From NCBI GenBank assembly GCA_016721765.1, contig JADKHO010000002.1, positions 620,001 to 684,000 on the forward strand: a stretch of 64,000 bases of DNA, in the 5' to 3' direction. Every line of letters starts with the position of its first letter. Within the stretch, counting starts at the first letter, position 1. This DNA comes from Bacteroidota bacterium (GTDB taxonomy: Bacteria; Bacteroidota; Bacteroidia; UBA4408). The position numbers and the translations under genes were made by a program. Below, one piece after another: positions 10,250-18,341 of the stretch. The notes beneath the pieces were generated by a model. That model did no database searches. It was not told the origin of the DNA and saw only the letters and a program-made list of their open reading frames with translations.

Positions 10250-11605
10250 CTACCTAAGAGCCGCAGCATGTAATGTGTTGCGGTTTTTTATTTTTGGGAG
10301 CAGCGATTCTTCTAATTGTTCTATCAAATGCTTGCGCTGTTGCTTTAATTTTGCGCAGGCTTCTTTATTTTGAATCCCATTTATTTCCAAAGCGAGATTT
10401 TTCAAAAAACTATTGAAATGCAGACTAAAAAATCCCAATAACGGAAGCACGAAAATAATTCCAATTTTGCTACTCAACGTTGGTAAAAAATAAGCACCAA
10501 TGGCACCCCACACCACAAATGAAATTAAATACATAAATGCAGCGGTGCCAATAATTACTGAAGCCACAAACTCAACGTGCTTGCATGTTTTTTGAGCGAT
10601 TTGAAAAGACAACTTATAAGGCCAATAATTAAAAACAAGAGAAACTAAATGAATTGGAAAAAGTAATACTGCAAGCGCACATTTCATCGCAAAAGTAACA
10701 AATGAAGTTGCCCCCTTTTTTATTACCTTATCTTTTAATTTAATCTCCGACAATCCCTTCCAATAAGAAGCCGTTAAAACCTTCAGGTTGTCACAGGTGG
10801 TTGGAGAAGTTTCATACATTTCATTTAATGCTTCGCCCATACCGCGCAAAACATAAAAATAATGCTCCTTGTTTGCGCTATTCAATTTTAATTTCCCAAA
10901 CACTTCCGGCAAATAAATTTCTACCAGCTGATCATAGAGCTCATCGGTATTTTTGTTTTTAAGGTTCACGATTTGTTCCCCCATTTGCTTTTCCAAATCG
11001 CGTGTAAAAGCAGTAAAAGCTTTATTTTCGTCTTCCTTAAATAGTTCGTTGTAAGAATTTACATGAATGGGTGGAGCAAATTTTAAATACAAATTACTTC
11101 TAAATTGAGCCGGTTTTGTATAATTTATACCCAATGGTAGAACTTGCAAATCCAATTTAAAATCATTGTAAAGTTGCGCACCGAAAGCAATGCGAGCTGT
11201 TCCCTTTTTTAATTTTTGAAGGCGCTTTTCTTGAATACAAATGCCTTCTGAAAAAATGAGTAACGATTTTTTTTGTGCGAGCAATTTATAACAATCTTCA
11301 AAAGTCTGTTCGTTTTTATGCAAATTTCCTGCTCCTTCCTGCAAGCGATAAATAGGAATGAGATTCATTTTTTTTAATATCCATCTTTTTAAAGGTGTAT
11401 TAAAAACATCGGAGCGTGTTAAAAAATAAATTTGTGGCTCTATAAATACAGCTGTAACTATTGCATCCATAAATGCACTGTTGTGATTGGCTGCAATAAT
11501 AATGGGCTTATCCTTTGGAATATTTTCCAAACCACTTATTCGAATTTCCTTGAAGAAAATTCGAGTTGCTGTTTTCATTATAAATTTAAGAATGGGATAG
11601 AGCAT
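10250..11605 (-). CDS. PlsC-like lysophospholipid/glycerol acyltransferase
   Basis: Membrane enzyme of 451 residues expected to move an acyl chain to a glycerol-phosphate or related lipid. The N-terminal half carries the acyltransferase signature NHNSAFMD near residue 40, an H-x5-D spacing like the HPNSFLD form common in this phylum, and the substrate motif FSEG near residue 128. The C-terminal part (about 310-420) has hydrophobic segments that should anchor it in the membrane (CALAVLLFPIHLVSLVF, VASVIIGTAAFMYLISFV). It is convergent with the hypothetical gene on its right in transcription terms. The exact acceptor cannot be told from sequence. Confidence 0.88.
   Translation of the reverse strand: MLYPILKFIMKTATRIFFKEIRISGLENIPKDKPIIIAANHNSAFMDAIVTAVFIEPQIYFLTRSDVFNTPLKRWILKKMNLIPIYRLQEGAGNLHKNEQTFEDCYKLLAQKKSLLIFSEGICIQEKRLQKLKKGTARIAFGAQLYNDFKLDLQVLPLGINYTKPAQFRSNLYLKFAPPIHVNSYNELFKEDENKAFTAFTRDLEKQMGEQIVNLKNKNTDELYDQLVEIYLPEVFGKLKLNSANKEHYFYVLRGMGEALNEMYETSPTTCDNLKVLTASYWKGLSEIKLKDKVIKKGATSFVTFAMKCALAVLLFPIHLVSLVFNYWPYKLSFQIAQKTCKHVEFVASVIIGTAAFMYLISFVVWGAIGAYFLPTLSSKIGIIFVLPLLGFFSLHFNSFLKNLALEINGIQNKEACAKLKQQRKHLIEQLEESLLPKIKNRNTLHAAALR
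10261..10290 (+). terminator. Terminator hairpin after the 9691 gene
   Basis: CCGCAGCA and TGTTGCGG form a short stem followed by a T run on the plus strand. The hairpin overlaps the last codons of the convergent acyltransferase gene. Confidence 0.5.
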
Positions 11606-11631
11606 ATTTTCTTAATCAGTATCCTGTGAAC

Positions 11632-12855
11632 TTAGTTTTTTATCAGTTTTTTTACAAGCTGCTTGTCAGCCGAATCAATTTGTAAAATATAAACACCATT
11701 GGCATAAGCAGCTAAATCAAGCAATTCGGTAGTCACTTGCACATTTTCCAAGGTGTGCTGTTGGATAATTCTACCAAGCATATCGTGCACAGTTAATGTA
11801 TAGGTTGCAGGGCTGTTTAAATAAAAATAAATTTTAAATCCGGAAGACGAAGGATTAGGATAAACCAAAATCTCATTGCCTTCGCTGCTCGTGGGAATAC
11901 ATCCTTTAGATATTTTTAGGGAATCCCGAAAGGTGGTTTCAATTGCAGTCCACATGCGTTGCTTTTGTCCTTCGGTAAACAGGTTCATAGAGCCGTCATC
12001 GGTGTAATCCATGTAATTCATATACATAGTACCCGGAAATTCATAACTACAAGAATCTAAATTTGGAAATGCAGGTTTGCCACTATGTTCGGTTGTTTGA
12101 TTGGGTGTATCGGCAATCGAATCACTGCCTATGCACAATCCACCATCATCGCCCCAAATGTGAAATAAATCAAACCAGTGTCCCACTTCATGGGTGCAAG
12201 TTCTTCCTTTATTAAAATGAATGTTGCTGCTTCTTCCAAAATAGCGGTAATCAATCACCACACCATCTCTATCCCGCAAAGGGTTGTAGATCGGTACTGT
12301 AGAAAATCCTAGCAATCCGCCATTTGTTTGAATCTCACAGACCCAAATATTTAGGTAAGAATTTCTATCCCAAATATCGTCTCCACCCATACCTGATTGA
12401 AAAAACTTATCGCTATTTCCAATCTCGTTCAGGCTTGTTTCCTTACGGATAATGCCGTTTGTTGCATTTCCATTGGGATCTTGCTTGGCCAGACAAAATT
12501 CAATTTCACAATCTGCCGCTATCGATTTAAAAGCAGCTGGTGTTTCGGATGTATCAGTATTGGTCCTTCTAAAATCCCGATTTAATATGGAAAGTTGCAA
12601 GTGTATTAAGTCATCCGAAATATTTTGAGCCGGCGTGCGATAAAGCACATGCACAACCACCGGCACAAGCAATATTCTTTTTGCTACTTTTTGTGCAGAA
12701 TTTGTTTTATAAATTGATTTATAGTTTGTTTCAGAAGTGGAGGCATCGTGCAGTAAAGCAATTTTTTCAACAGCTGCACAATGCTTTATTTCTTGCGCAA
12801 TAGCTTGAACATAAAACAAGAATAAAACAGCGTTAATTAACAGGTATTTTTTCAT
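11632..12855 (-). CDS. Secreted M43 (pappalysin/cytophagalysin-like) zinc metalloprotease with T9SS type A tail
   Basis: Exported protease of 407 residues. A signal peptide ends near residue 20 (LFYVQAIAQ). The zinc site is the metzincin motif HEVGHWFDLFH at 222-232, with a Met-turn (MNYMDY) near 279-284, as in family M43. The last 70 residues start at ILVYPNPSSSGF and end VYILQIDSADKQLVKKLIKN, a type A sorting domain, so the protein should cross the outer membrane by T9SS. It starts only 2 bp after the purC stop codon. Co-transcription with a purine gene is odd and may simply reflect read-through organisation. Confidence 0.93.
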   Translation of the reverse strand: MKKYLLINAVLFLFYVQAIAQEIKHCAAVEKIALLHDASTSETNYKSIYKTNSAQKVAKRILLVPVVVHVLYRTPAQNISDDLIHLQLSILNRDFRRTNTDTSETPAAFKSIAADCEIEFCLAKQDPNGNATNGIIRKETSLNEIGNSDKFFQSGMGGDDIWDRNSYLNIWVCEIQTNGGLLGFSTVPIYNPLRDRDGVVIDYRYFGRSSNIHFNKGRTCTHEVGHWFDLFHIWGDDGGLCIGSDSIADTPNQTTEHSGKPAFPNLDSCSYEFPGTMYMNYMDYTDDGSMNLFTEGQKQRMWTAIETTFRDSLKISKGCIPTSSEGNEILVYPNPSSSGFKIYFYLNSPATYTLTVHDMLGRIIQQHTLENVQVTTELLDLAAYANGVYILQIDSADKQLVKKLIKN

Positions 12856-12857
12856 GC

Positions 12858-13805
12858 CTATTTATACGCTGCTAAGAAATTTAAAATATTTTTTTCGATG
12901 CGTTCCGGCACATTTTCGGATTCAAACTTTTGAAATTTATTTCCGGTAATTTTTTCAAACAACTCAATATAGCGTTCGCTGATTTCATTCACCCATTGTT
13001 CCGACATTTCAGGTACTTGTTGTCCTTCCTTACCCTGAAAGCCATTTTGAATTAGCCACTGGCGCACAAATTCTTTCGATAATTGCTTTTGCGCTTCTCC
13101 CCTTTGCTGGCGCTCTTCAAAACCGTCTTTAATAAAATAGCGTGAAGAATCGGGAGTATGAATTTCATCCATTAAATAAATTTTTCCATCGGCCCAACCA
13201 AACTCATACTTTGTATCCACTAAAATTAAGCCTCTTGCCGCTGCCATTTCGGTTCCTGCTTGATAGAGCTGATGGGTATATTTTTCAAGTTGCTCATAAA
13301 CCTCCTTTGCTACTATTCCTTTAGCAATAATATCGGCTTTAGAAATATCTTCATCGTGTCCAACATCCGCCTTTGTGGAAGGAGTAATAATAGCTTGAGG
13401 AAAGGGATCGTTTTCTTTCATGCCCTCTGGCAAAACCACCCCGCACAACATGCGCTTTCCGGCAGCATATTCGCGAGCTGCGTGCCCTGCAAGGTAGCCA
13501 CGAATAACCATTTCAACTTTAAATGGTTCGCAACGTTTTCCTATAGTAACCATTGGATCGGGGCTCGCCACAACCCAGTTGGGAACAATGTGGGCAGTAG
13601 CTTGTAAGAAGTGCGCCGCAATTTGATTTAATACTTGACCTTTGTGCGGAATGCCTTTAGGGAGCACCACGTCAAAAGCGGAGATTCGATCGGAAGCCAC
13701 CATTACCAAAAGTCCATTTTCCAACGTATACACATCGCGCACTTTGCCCTTATAAAATAGGGTTTGCCCCGGAAGTTTAAAATTAGTTTCAGTGATGGCA
13801 GTCAT
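12858..13805 (-). CDS. purC: Phosphoribosylaminoimidazole-succinocarboxamide synthase
   Basis: ATP-dependent ligase joining CAIR and aspartate in de novo purine synthesis. The 315 residues match the longer SAICAR synthetase form. Diagnostic segments are the N-terminal FYKGKVRDVY, the nucleotide-site segment ASDRISAFD, VVRGYLAGHA-like VIRGYLAGHAAREY and LVDTKYEFGW. It lies 17 bp downstream of the phoH-like gene and 2 bp upstream of a protease gene, all on the minus strand, so a three-gene operon is likely. Confidence 0.97.
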   Translation of the reverse strand: MTAITETNFKLPGQTLFYKGKVRDVYTLENGLLVMVASDRISAFDVVLPKGIPHKGQVLNQIAAHFLQATAHIVPNWVVASPDPMVTIGKRCEPFKVEMVIRGYLAGHAAREYAAGKRMLCGVVLPEGMKENDPFPQAIITPSTKADVGHDEDISKADIIAKGIVAKEVYEQLEKYTHQLYQAGTEMAAARGLILVDTKYEFGWADGKIYLMDEIHTPDSSRYFIKDGFEERQQRGEAQKQLSKEFVRQWLIQNGFQGKEGQQVPEMSEQWVNEISERYIELFEKITGNKFQKFESENVPERIEKNILNFLAAYK

Positions 13806-13822
13806 GTTTGCAAAATAAATAA

Positions 13823-14773
13823 TTAATTCTCCTTGTGATATGCTTCAATAATACTTTTCACCAAACGATGTCGGATTACATCACTTGAATCGAGTTCAAT
13901 AAAATCAATTCCTTTCACATTCGAAAGCAGTTTAGCGGCATGCACCAATCCGGATGGCTGATTCTTTGGCAAATCAACTTGCGAAATATCGCCGGTAATA
14001 ATAAACTTGGCAGAATTCCCCATTCGTGTTAAAAACATTTTCATTTGACTTTGTGTGGCATTTTGTGCCTCATCCAAAATCACATAAGCATTATCAAGTG
14101 TTCGCCCGCGCATAAAAGCAAGCGGCGCAATTTGAATGATTCCATTTTCAAGATTTGCTGCTAATTTATCGGCAGGAATCATATCCCGCAAGGCATCGTA
14201 TAAAGGTTGCAAGTATGGATCCAGTTTTTCTTTTAAATCTCCCGGAAGGAAACCCAAATTTTCGCCTGCTTCCACAGCTGGACGCGTGAGTACAATTTTT
14301 TTTACTTCCTTATTTTTTAAGGCCCGCACAGCAAGCGCAACTGCAGTATATGTTTTACCGGTACCGGCAGGGCCCAGCGCAAATACCATGTCGTTTTTTT
14401 CAACACTTTGCACCAATCGCTTTTGGTTGGGTGTGCGGGCTTTAATAACTAATCCGGCATTTCCAAATACCAATATATCCTCTCCATTAGCCCCTCCATT
14501 AGTTGCATTTTGATGGGGTAAAATTCCGGCCAATAATCGCATGATATCACTTTCGGCAAGAGCATGGTATTTTTGAAAGTGGTCCAGTAAAGCCTCGAAA
14601 AAATCTCCGAAAAGGCTCACATCCGTTTCCTCACCCCGTACTTTTAGGGAACTACCGCGTGCAATTAATTTTAATTTAGGAAAATTACTTTGAATAAAAT
14701 CGAGCTTAGAATCGTTGACACCAAAGATGTCTAATGGATTAATATCGGAAAACTCTATTACTTTTTCACTCAC
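13823..14773 (-). CDS. PhoH family P-loop ATPase
   Basis: Cytoplasmic ATPase of the PhoH/PhoL family, linked to RNA metabolism and possibly ribosome or helicase functions. With the GTG start at 14773 it has 316 residues beginning MSEKVIEFSDINPLDIFG, the form usual in this phylum. The frame stays open to 14875, but that start would overlap the divergent gene at 14869 and the -7 elements at 14815-14837, so I reject it. Walker A GPAGTGKT is near 134-141 and Walker B VILDEAQN near 231-238. It heads an operon with purC. Confidence 0.92.
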   Translation of the reverse strand: MSEKVIEFSDINPLDIFGVNDSKLDFIQSNFPKLKLIARGSSLKVRGEETDVSLFGDFFEALLDHFQKYHALAESDIMRLLAGILPHQNATNGGANGEDILVFGNAGLVIKARTPNQKRLVQSVEKNDMVFALGPAGTGKTYTAVALAVRALKNKEVKKIVLTRPAVEAGENLGFLPGDLKEKLDPYLQPLYDALRDMIPADKLAANLENGIIQIAPLAFMRGRTLDNAYVILDEAQNATQSQMKMFLTRMGNSAKFIITGDISQVDLPKNQPSGLVHAAKLLSNVKGIDFIELDSSDVIRHRLVKSIIEAYHKEN

Positions 14774-14814
14774 GCCTGCTTTACTTGTTGAATAGTTCAA
14801 TGCAATAATATTTG

Positions 14815-14837
14815 TATTTTTGAAAAGCACAAATTTA
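14815..14837. promoter_or_regulatory. Divergent -7 elements between phoH-like and SAM adenosyltransferase genes
   Basis: TATTTTTG at 14815-14822 faces right, 47 bp before the ATG at 14869. TAAATTTG on the minus strand (14830-14837) faces left, 57 bp before the GTG at 14773. Both match TAnnTTTG. No well-spaced -33 element was found for either. Confidence 0.4.
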
Positions 14838-14868
14838 GTAAAATCAAAGACAGAAGAATAACATCCGT

Positions 14869-15657
14869 ATGGCAATCCTCACGCTTACAACCGATTTAGG
14901 AACACAAGATCATTATGTTGCTGCACTTAAAGGAAGTATTCTGAACCTTGCTCCTACCGCTAACCTTGTAGATATTTCGCACGATATTCCCTCTTTTGAT
15001 TTTTACAAAGCAGCTTATATTATCAAAAACTCATTTTATTTTTTCCCTGAGAAAACAATTCACCTGATAGGAGTTACACCTTTTTCATCGGAGACGCATA
15101 GTTACATTGCTGCTCAATACAAGAATCATTTTTTTATTGGTTCAGATTCCGGAATGTTTTCAGCCATATTTGATGAACCTGCGCAGCAATTAGTAAGCAT
15201 AAAAGGGAATCAGAACCCTCGCTTGAAAACAATCTCAATACTTGATTTACCAGTAAAAGCAGCAGGTAAATTACTGAACGGTGGCAAGATGAGTGATTTG
15301 GGTGAGAAACTGGATAATTTTTATGAGCGAAATTTTTTAAAACCATTTGCAAGTGCTGATTCCATTGATGGTTATGTAACACATATCGATAAATTTAAAA
15401 ATATTATTACCGATATCGATCAAAAATTATTTGCAGAAATTGGCAAGAGCAGGCCTTTCCGAATAGCTTTTAAAAATTATACCATTCGCGAAATAAGTAC
15501 CCATTATGAAGAAGTTATTAATGGCGAATCCCTTGCACTTTTTAATTTTCAAGGATTTCTAGAGATAGCCATTAATTATGGGGATGCGGCCTCCTTGTTA
15601 AATTTTGGAAGGGGTGAAAAAATTAAAATAATTTTCGATGATCATACGAATAGTTAA
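14869..15657 (+). CDS. SAM hydroxide adenosyltransferase (DUF62 family)
   Basis: Enzyme of 262 residues in the family that includes the SAM-dependent fluorinase and chlorinase; ordinary bacterial members hydrolyse S-adenosylmethionine to adenosine and methionine. The N-terminus TLTTDLGTQDHYVAALKG is the family signature with the SAM-binding aspartate, and LVDISHDIPSFD and FFIGSDSGMF follow as expected. The halide-specific fluorinase loop is not evident. It is divergent from the PhoH gene and overlaps the next gene by 20 bp. Confidence 0.92.
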   Translation: MAILTLTTDLGTQDHYVAALKGSILNLAPTANLVDISHDIPSFDFYKAAYIIKNSFYFFPEKTIHLIGVTPFSSETHSYIAAQYKNHFFIGSDSGMFSAIFDEPAQQLVSIKGNQNPRLKTISILDLPVKAAGKLLNGGKMSDLGEKLDNFYERNFLKPFASADSIDGYVTHIDKFKNIITDIDQKLFAEIGKSRPFRIAFKNYTIREISTHYEEVINGESLALFNFQGFLEIAINYGDAASLLNFGRGEKIKIIFDDHTNS

Positions 15658-15934
15658 AATGACATTTGAGCCGGATTCTGTTCAGGAATTTCAGCAAATT
15701 TTTAATGCTTCGAAACAATTGATTCGAAATTTTGAAGGGTGCACACACCTCGATTTGCTAAACGATACTGCGGATAAGACCATTTTCTTTACCTATAGTT
15801 GCTGGGAAAGCGAAGCACATTTGAATGCATACAGGAATTCGGAATTATTTATTTCGGTATGGAACAAAACAAAAGTTCTTTTCTCCTCTAAAGCTGAAGC
15901 TTGGTCGGTTAATAAATTAATGAGTGTTTCCTAA
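15638..15934 (+). CDS. Antibiotic biosynthesis monooxygenase (ABM) fold protein
   Basis: A 98-residue single-domain dimeric alpha-beta barrel protein. The pattern MIIRIVKMTF, then FEGCTHLDLLND, FFTYSCWESEAHLNAYRNSELF, matches the ABM/YgiN-type family of small monooxygenases and heme-degrading relatives. Substrate is unknown. Its start lies inside the end of the upstream SAM adenosyltransferase gene (20 bp overlap), so translation is probably coupled. ribD begins right after it. Confidence 0.85.
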   Translation: MIIRIVKMTFEPDSVQEFQQIFNASKQLIRNFEGCTHLDLLNDTADKTIFFTYSCWESEAHLNAYRNSELFISVWNKTKVLFSSKAEAWSVNKLMSVS

Positions 15935-15935
15935 G

Positions 15936-16967
15936 ATGAATCACGAGTTTTTTATGCAACGTTGCATTGAATTGGCGCGTAATGGACGTGGAAGCGTTGC
16001 TCCCAATCCAATGGTTGGAGCATTAGTACTGCATCAAGGAAAAATAATCGGGGAAGGCTATCATCAAAATTTCGGGGCCGCACATGCTGAAGTAAATGCA
16101 ATAAATTCAGTAAAAAATAAAAATCTTTTAGCAGCTTCCAACTTATACGTTAGCCTAGAACCTTGCAATCATTTTGGAAAAACACCGCCCTGCACAGACT
16201 TGATATTACAGCACAAAATTCCCCATGTAATTATTGGAGCTGTTGATACAAACGCTGCTGTTGCCGGTAAGGGAATCAAAAAATTAAAAGATGCGGGAGT
16301 AACTGTTACAACAGGCATTTTAGAAGAAGCATGCATAGAATTAAACAAGCGGTTTTTTTACTTTAATAAAGAAAAAAAGCCCTACGTTATTCTAAAATGG
16401 GCACAAAGTACTGATGGCTATATCGGTGATGCTTCAATTCCCAATATGCCGATTAGCGATGCATACAGCCAACAACTGGTGCATAAATGGCGAAGTGAAG
16501 AAGCTGCGATTTTAGTAGGAACAACCACTGCTGCGCTTGACAATCCATCCTTAACGGTTCGTAATTTTGCCGGTAAAAATCCCCTTAGAGTTCTTATTGA
16601 TAGAGAAAATAAACTTAAAAAAAGTCTAAACCTTTTTGATCAAAGTGTTGCTAGTATAGTTTTTACAAAAAGAAAAAAAACTAGTATATCAAATTTAGAG
16701 TATGTGCTATTACCACAAACCTTAAATGAATTGAATTTTGTGCTCGGCGCTTTAGCGGAACGTAATATTCAATCGTTATTTGTGGAAGGTGGTGCTAAAC
16801 TCTTGCAAGCATTTATTGATGCAGGATTATGGAATGAAACCCGGATTTTTACCTCCCCTGCTAATTTGGGAACCGGAATAAAAGCACCCCTTTTAAACGG
16901 GAAATTAATTAGCAGTTCAAAACTTAAAAATGATACTTTAGTAGTTCTTAAAAACGATAAACAATAA
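15936..16967 (+). CDS. ribD: Bifunctional riboflavin biosynthesis deaminase/reductase
   Basis: Catalyses the second and third steps of riboflavin synthesis: deamination of the pyrimidine and reduction of the ribose side chain. The ATG at 15936 (MNHEFFMQRCIELA) is preferred over an upstream in-frame GTG at 15924 that would overlap the previous gene. The N-terminal cytidine-deaminase-like domain has the zinc ligands HAEVNAI and PCNHFGKTPPC. The C-terminal reductase domain (from about 145, KPYVILKWAQSTDGYI) includes FVEGGAKLLQAF. No other rib gene or FMN riboswitch is visible nearby. Confidence 0.95.
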   Translation: MNHEFFMQRCIELARNGRGSVAPNPMVGALVLHQGKIIGEGYHQNFGAAHAEVNAINSVKNKNLLAASNLYVSLEPCNHFGKTPPCTDLILQHKIPHVIIGAVDTNAAVAGKGIKKLKDAGVTVTTGILEEACIELNKRFFYFNKEKKPYVILKWAQSTDGYIGDASIPNMPISDAYSQQLVHKWRSEEAAILVGTTTAALDNPSLTVRNFAGKNPLRVLIDRENKLKKSLNLFDQSVASIVFTKRKKTSISNLEYVLLPQTLNELNFVLGALAERNIQSLFVEGGAKLLQAFIDAGLWNETRIFTSPANLGTGIKAPLLNGKLISSSKLKNDTLVVLKNDKQ

Positions 16968-16971
16968 AACA

Positions 16972-17442
16972 ATGGTAGTAGAAAATTACATGCAAGAGGC
17001 AATTGACCTTTCGGTAAATAACGTAAAAGTTAATAATGGCGGCCCTTTTGGTGCAGTAGTAGTGAAAGACGGGAAAATAATTGCACGTGGATATAATCAA
17101 GTAACCCATAACAATGACCCCACGGCCCATGCTGAAGTGGTTGCGATTCGTGAGGCCTGCAAGGTGCTTGGAACCTTTCAACTCACTAATTGCGAAATAT
17201 ATACCAGTTGCGAACCTTGCCCCATGTGCTTAGGCGCAATTTATTGGGCACGCCCATCTAGAGTGTATTATGCCAATACCAAAGAAGATGCAGCCGCTAT
17301 CCAATTTGACGATGATTTTATTTATAAAGAAATTGCCAAACCTATTCAATATCGAGAGTTACAGTTTATTCAAGTAATGCGAAACGAAGCGCAAGAAGCA
17401 TTTGATTTGTGGAAAAACAAAACGGATAAGATTGAGTATTGA
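16972..17442 (+). CDS. guaD: Guanine deaminase (cytidine deaminase-like fold)
   Basis: Converts guanine to xanthine. The 156 residues closely follow the Bacillus GuaD pattern: GGPFGAVVVKDG, NDPTAHAEVVAIR (zinc His53, proton-shuttle Glu55), TSCEPCPMCLGAIYWARP (zinc Cys83 and Cys86), and a tail FDDDFIYKEIAKP that is typical of GuaD rather than of the tRNA deaminase TadA. It starts 4 bp after ribD. Its product xanthine is a substrate of the xanthine dehydrogenase encoded at 47926-57361. The stop codon overlaps the first unit of an 8-bp repeat array. Confidence 0.9.
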   Translation: MVVENYMQEAIDLSVNNVKVNNGGPFGAVVVKDGKIIARGYNQVTHNNDPTAHAEVVAIREACKVLGTFQLTNCEIYTSCEPCPMCLGAIYWARPSRVYYANTKEDAAAIQFDDDFIYKEIAKPIQYRELQFIQVMRNEAQEAFDLWKNKTDKIEY

Positions 17443-17508
17443 TTAGCTGATTAGTTGATTAGCTGATTAGCCGATTAGCTGGTTAGCTGGTTAGCTGGTT
17501 AGCCGATT
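17441..17508 (+). repeat. 8-bp tandem repeat array, GATTAGCT family
   Basis: Eight consecutive 8-bp units plus a partial one, with variants GATTAGCT, GATTAGTT, GATTAGCC, GGTTAGCT and GGTTAGCC. It starts in the stop codon of guaD. The same unit forms an array at 28483. Confidence 0.9.
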
Positions 17509-17510
17509 TT

Positions 17511-17647
17511 TGTATCCCTCGCTGGCGAGGCTAGGGGGTGGATAGGCACGCAGATTTGTTGAGTTGTTGAGTTTAATAACTGATTATGTATCCCCCGCTG
17601 GCGGGGGTAGGGGGTGGATAGGAATGCAGATTTGTTGAGTTGGTGAG
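17511..17647 (+). repeat. Pair of 61-bp direct repeats with a conserved hairpin
   Basis: Copies at 17511-17571 and 17587-17647 differ at 6 of 61 positions. Each holds a hairpin around the loop CTGG (CCTCG/CGAGG in the first, CCCCCG/CGGGGG in the second) followed by TAGGGGGTGGATA. One of the differences swaps a T-A pair for C-G. It looks like a REP-like intergenic element. Confidence 0.85.
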
Positions 17648-17678
17648 TTGGTGAGTTGGTGATTTATTGAGTTGTTGA
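17631..17678 (+). repeat. 8-bp tandem repeat array, GTTGGTGA family
   Basis: Six units of 8 bp, three of them GTTGGTGA and the others TTGTTGA-, TTTATTGA and GTTGTTGA. It grows out of the right end of the second 61-bp repeat. Confidence 0.75.
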
Positions 17679-17741
17679 CTTACTGAAATTGTGGAATTGC
17701 TTAGTTTTTATGGATTGCTAATTTTATTGAAGCTGTGAAGG

Positions 17742-18341
17742 ATGCAGGATGATTTTTCTTATTTAAGCATTGCTGCAGCGGCTGAAGGGGTGTATACTGA
17801 AAAAGGCAGTAAGTTTATTGGATGTGCTTTTCCGTTTAGTTCGGAATCGGAATTAAAAAACCAACTTGATTTTGTAAAAAAGAAATATATAAAAGCACGA
17901 CATTATTGTTATGCATATCAAATAGGTGGTGAAACAAGCAATTATCGAATAAATGATGATGGTGAACCTTCAGGAACAGCAGGAAAACCCATTCACGGGC
18001 AAATACGCTCGAATGAGCTGAGTGATATTTTAATAATAGTAGTGCGCTATTTTGGCGGAACCTTGTTGGGCGCAAGTGGATTGATACATGCCTATAAAAC
18101 AGCTGCTGCGGAAGCAATAAAAAATTCCGAAATCATTACAAAAACACCTATGGAAACAGTACACATTAGCTTTTACTTTTCCGAACTAAATGAAATCATG
18201 AAAATTGCGAAGCAAAAAAATGTGAGCATATTGGATAAGCAAATTCAAAATGAATGCACCATGGCACTCAGTTTTCCTAAGTCGGACGAAGTTAAATTGA
18301 GAAAACAAATGGATAAAGTAATGGGGCTCAGATTTCTTTAA
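17742..18341 (+). CDS. YigZ/IMPACT family protein (UPF0029)
   Basis: Cytoplasmic protein of 199 residues. The N-terminal domain carries the family signature: GSKFIGCAFPF, then INDDGEPSGTAGKPIHGQI and VVRYFGGTLLGASGLIHAYKTAA. The C-terminal 70 residues form the usual small ferredoxin-like domain. Members are related to the eukaryotic translation regulator IMPACT; the bacterial role is unsettled. It is convergent with the aminotransferase gene, the two coding regions overlapping by 14 bp. Confidence 0.9.
   Translation: MQDDFSYLSIAAAAEGVYTEKGSKFIGCAFPFSSESELKNQLDFVKKKYIKARHYCYAYQIGGETSNYRINDDGEPSGTAGKPIHGQIRSNELSDILIIVVRYFGGTLLGASGLIHAYKTAAAEAIKNSEIITKTPMETVHISFYFSELNEIMKIAKQKNVSILDKQIQNECTMALSFPKSDEVKLRKQMDKVMGLRFL

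Noticed and set aside
14774..14875. Longer PhoH reading frame to 14875
   Set aside because: It would overlap the start of the divergent gene and contain promoter elements; the family N-terminus begins at 14773.
17441..17678. CRISPR-like array
   Set aside because: Units are 8 bp with no spacers and no cas genes; these are tandem repeats.
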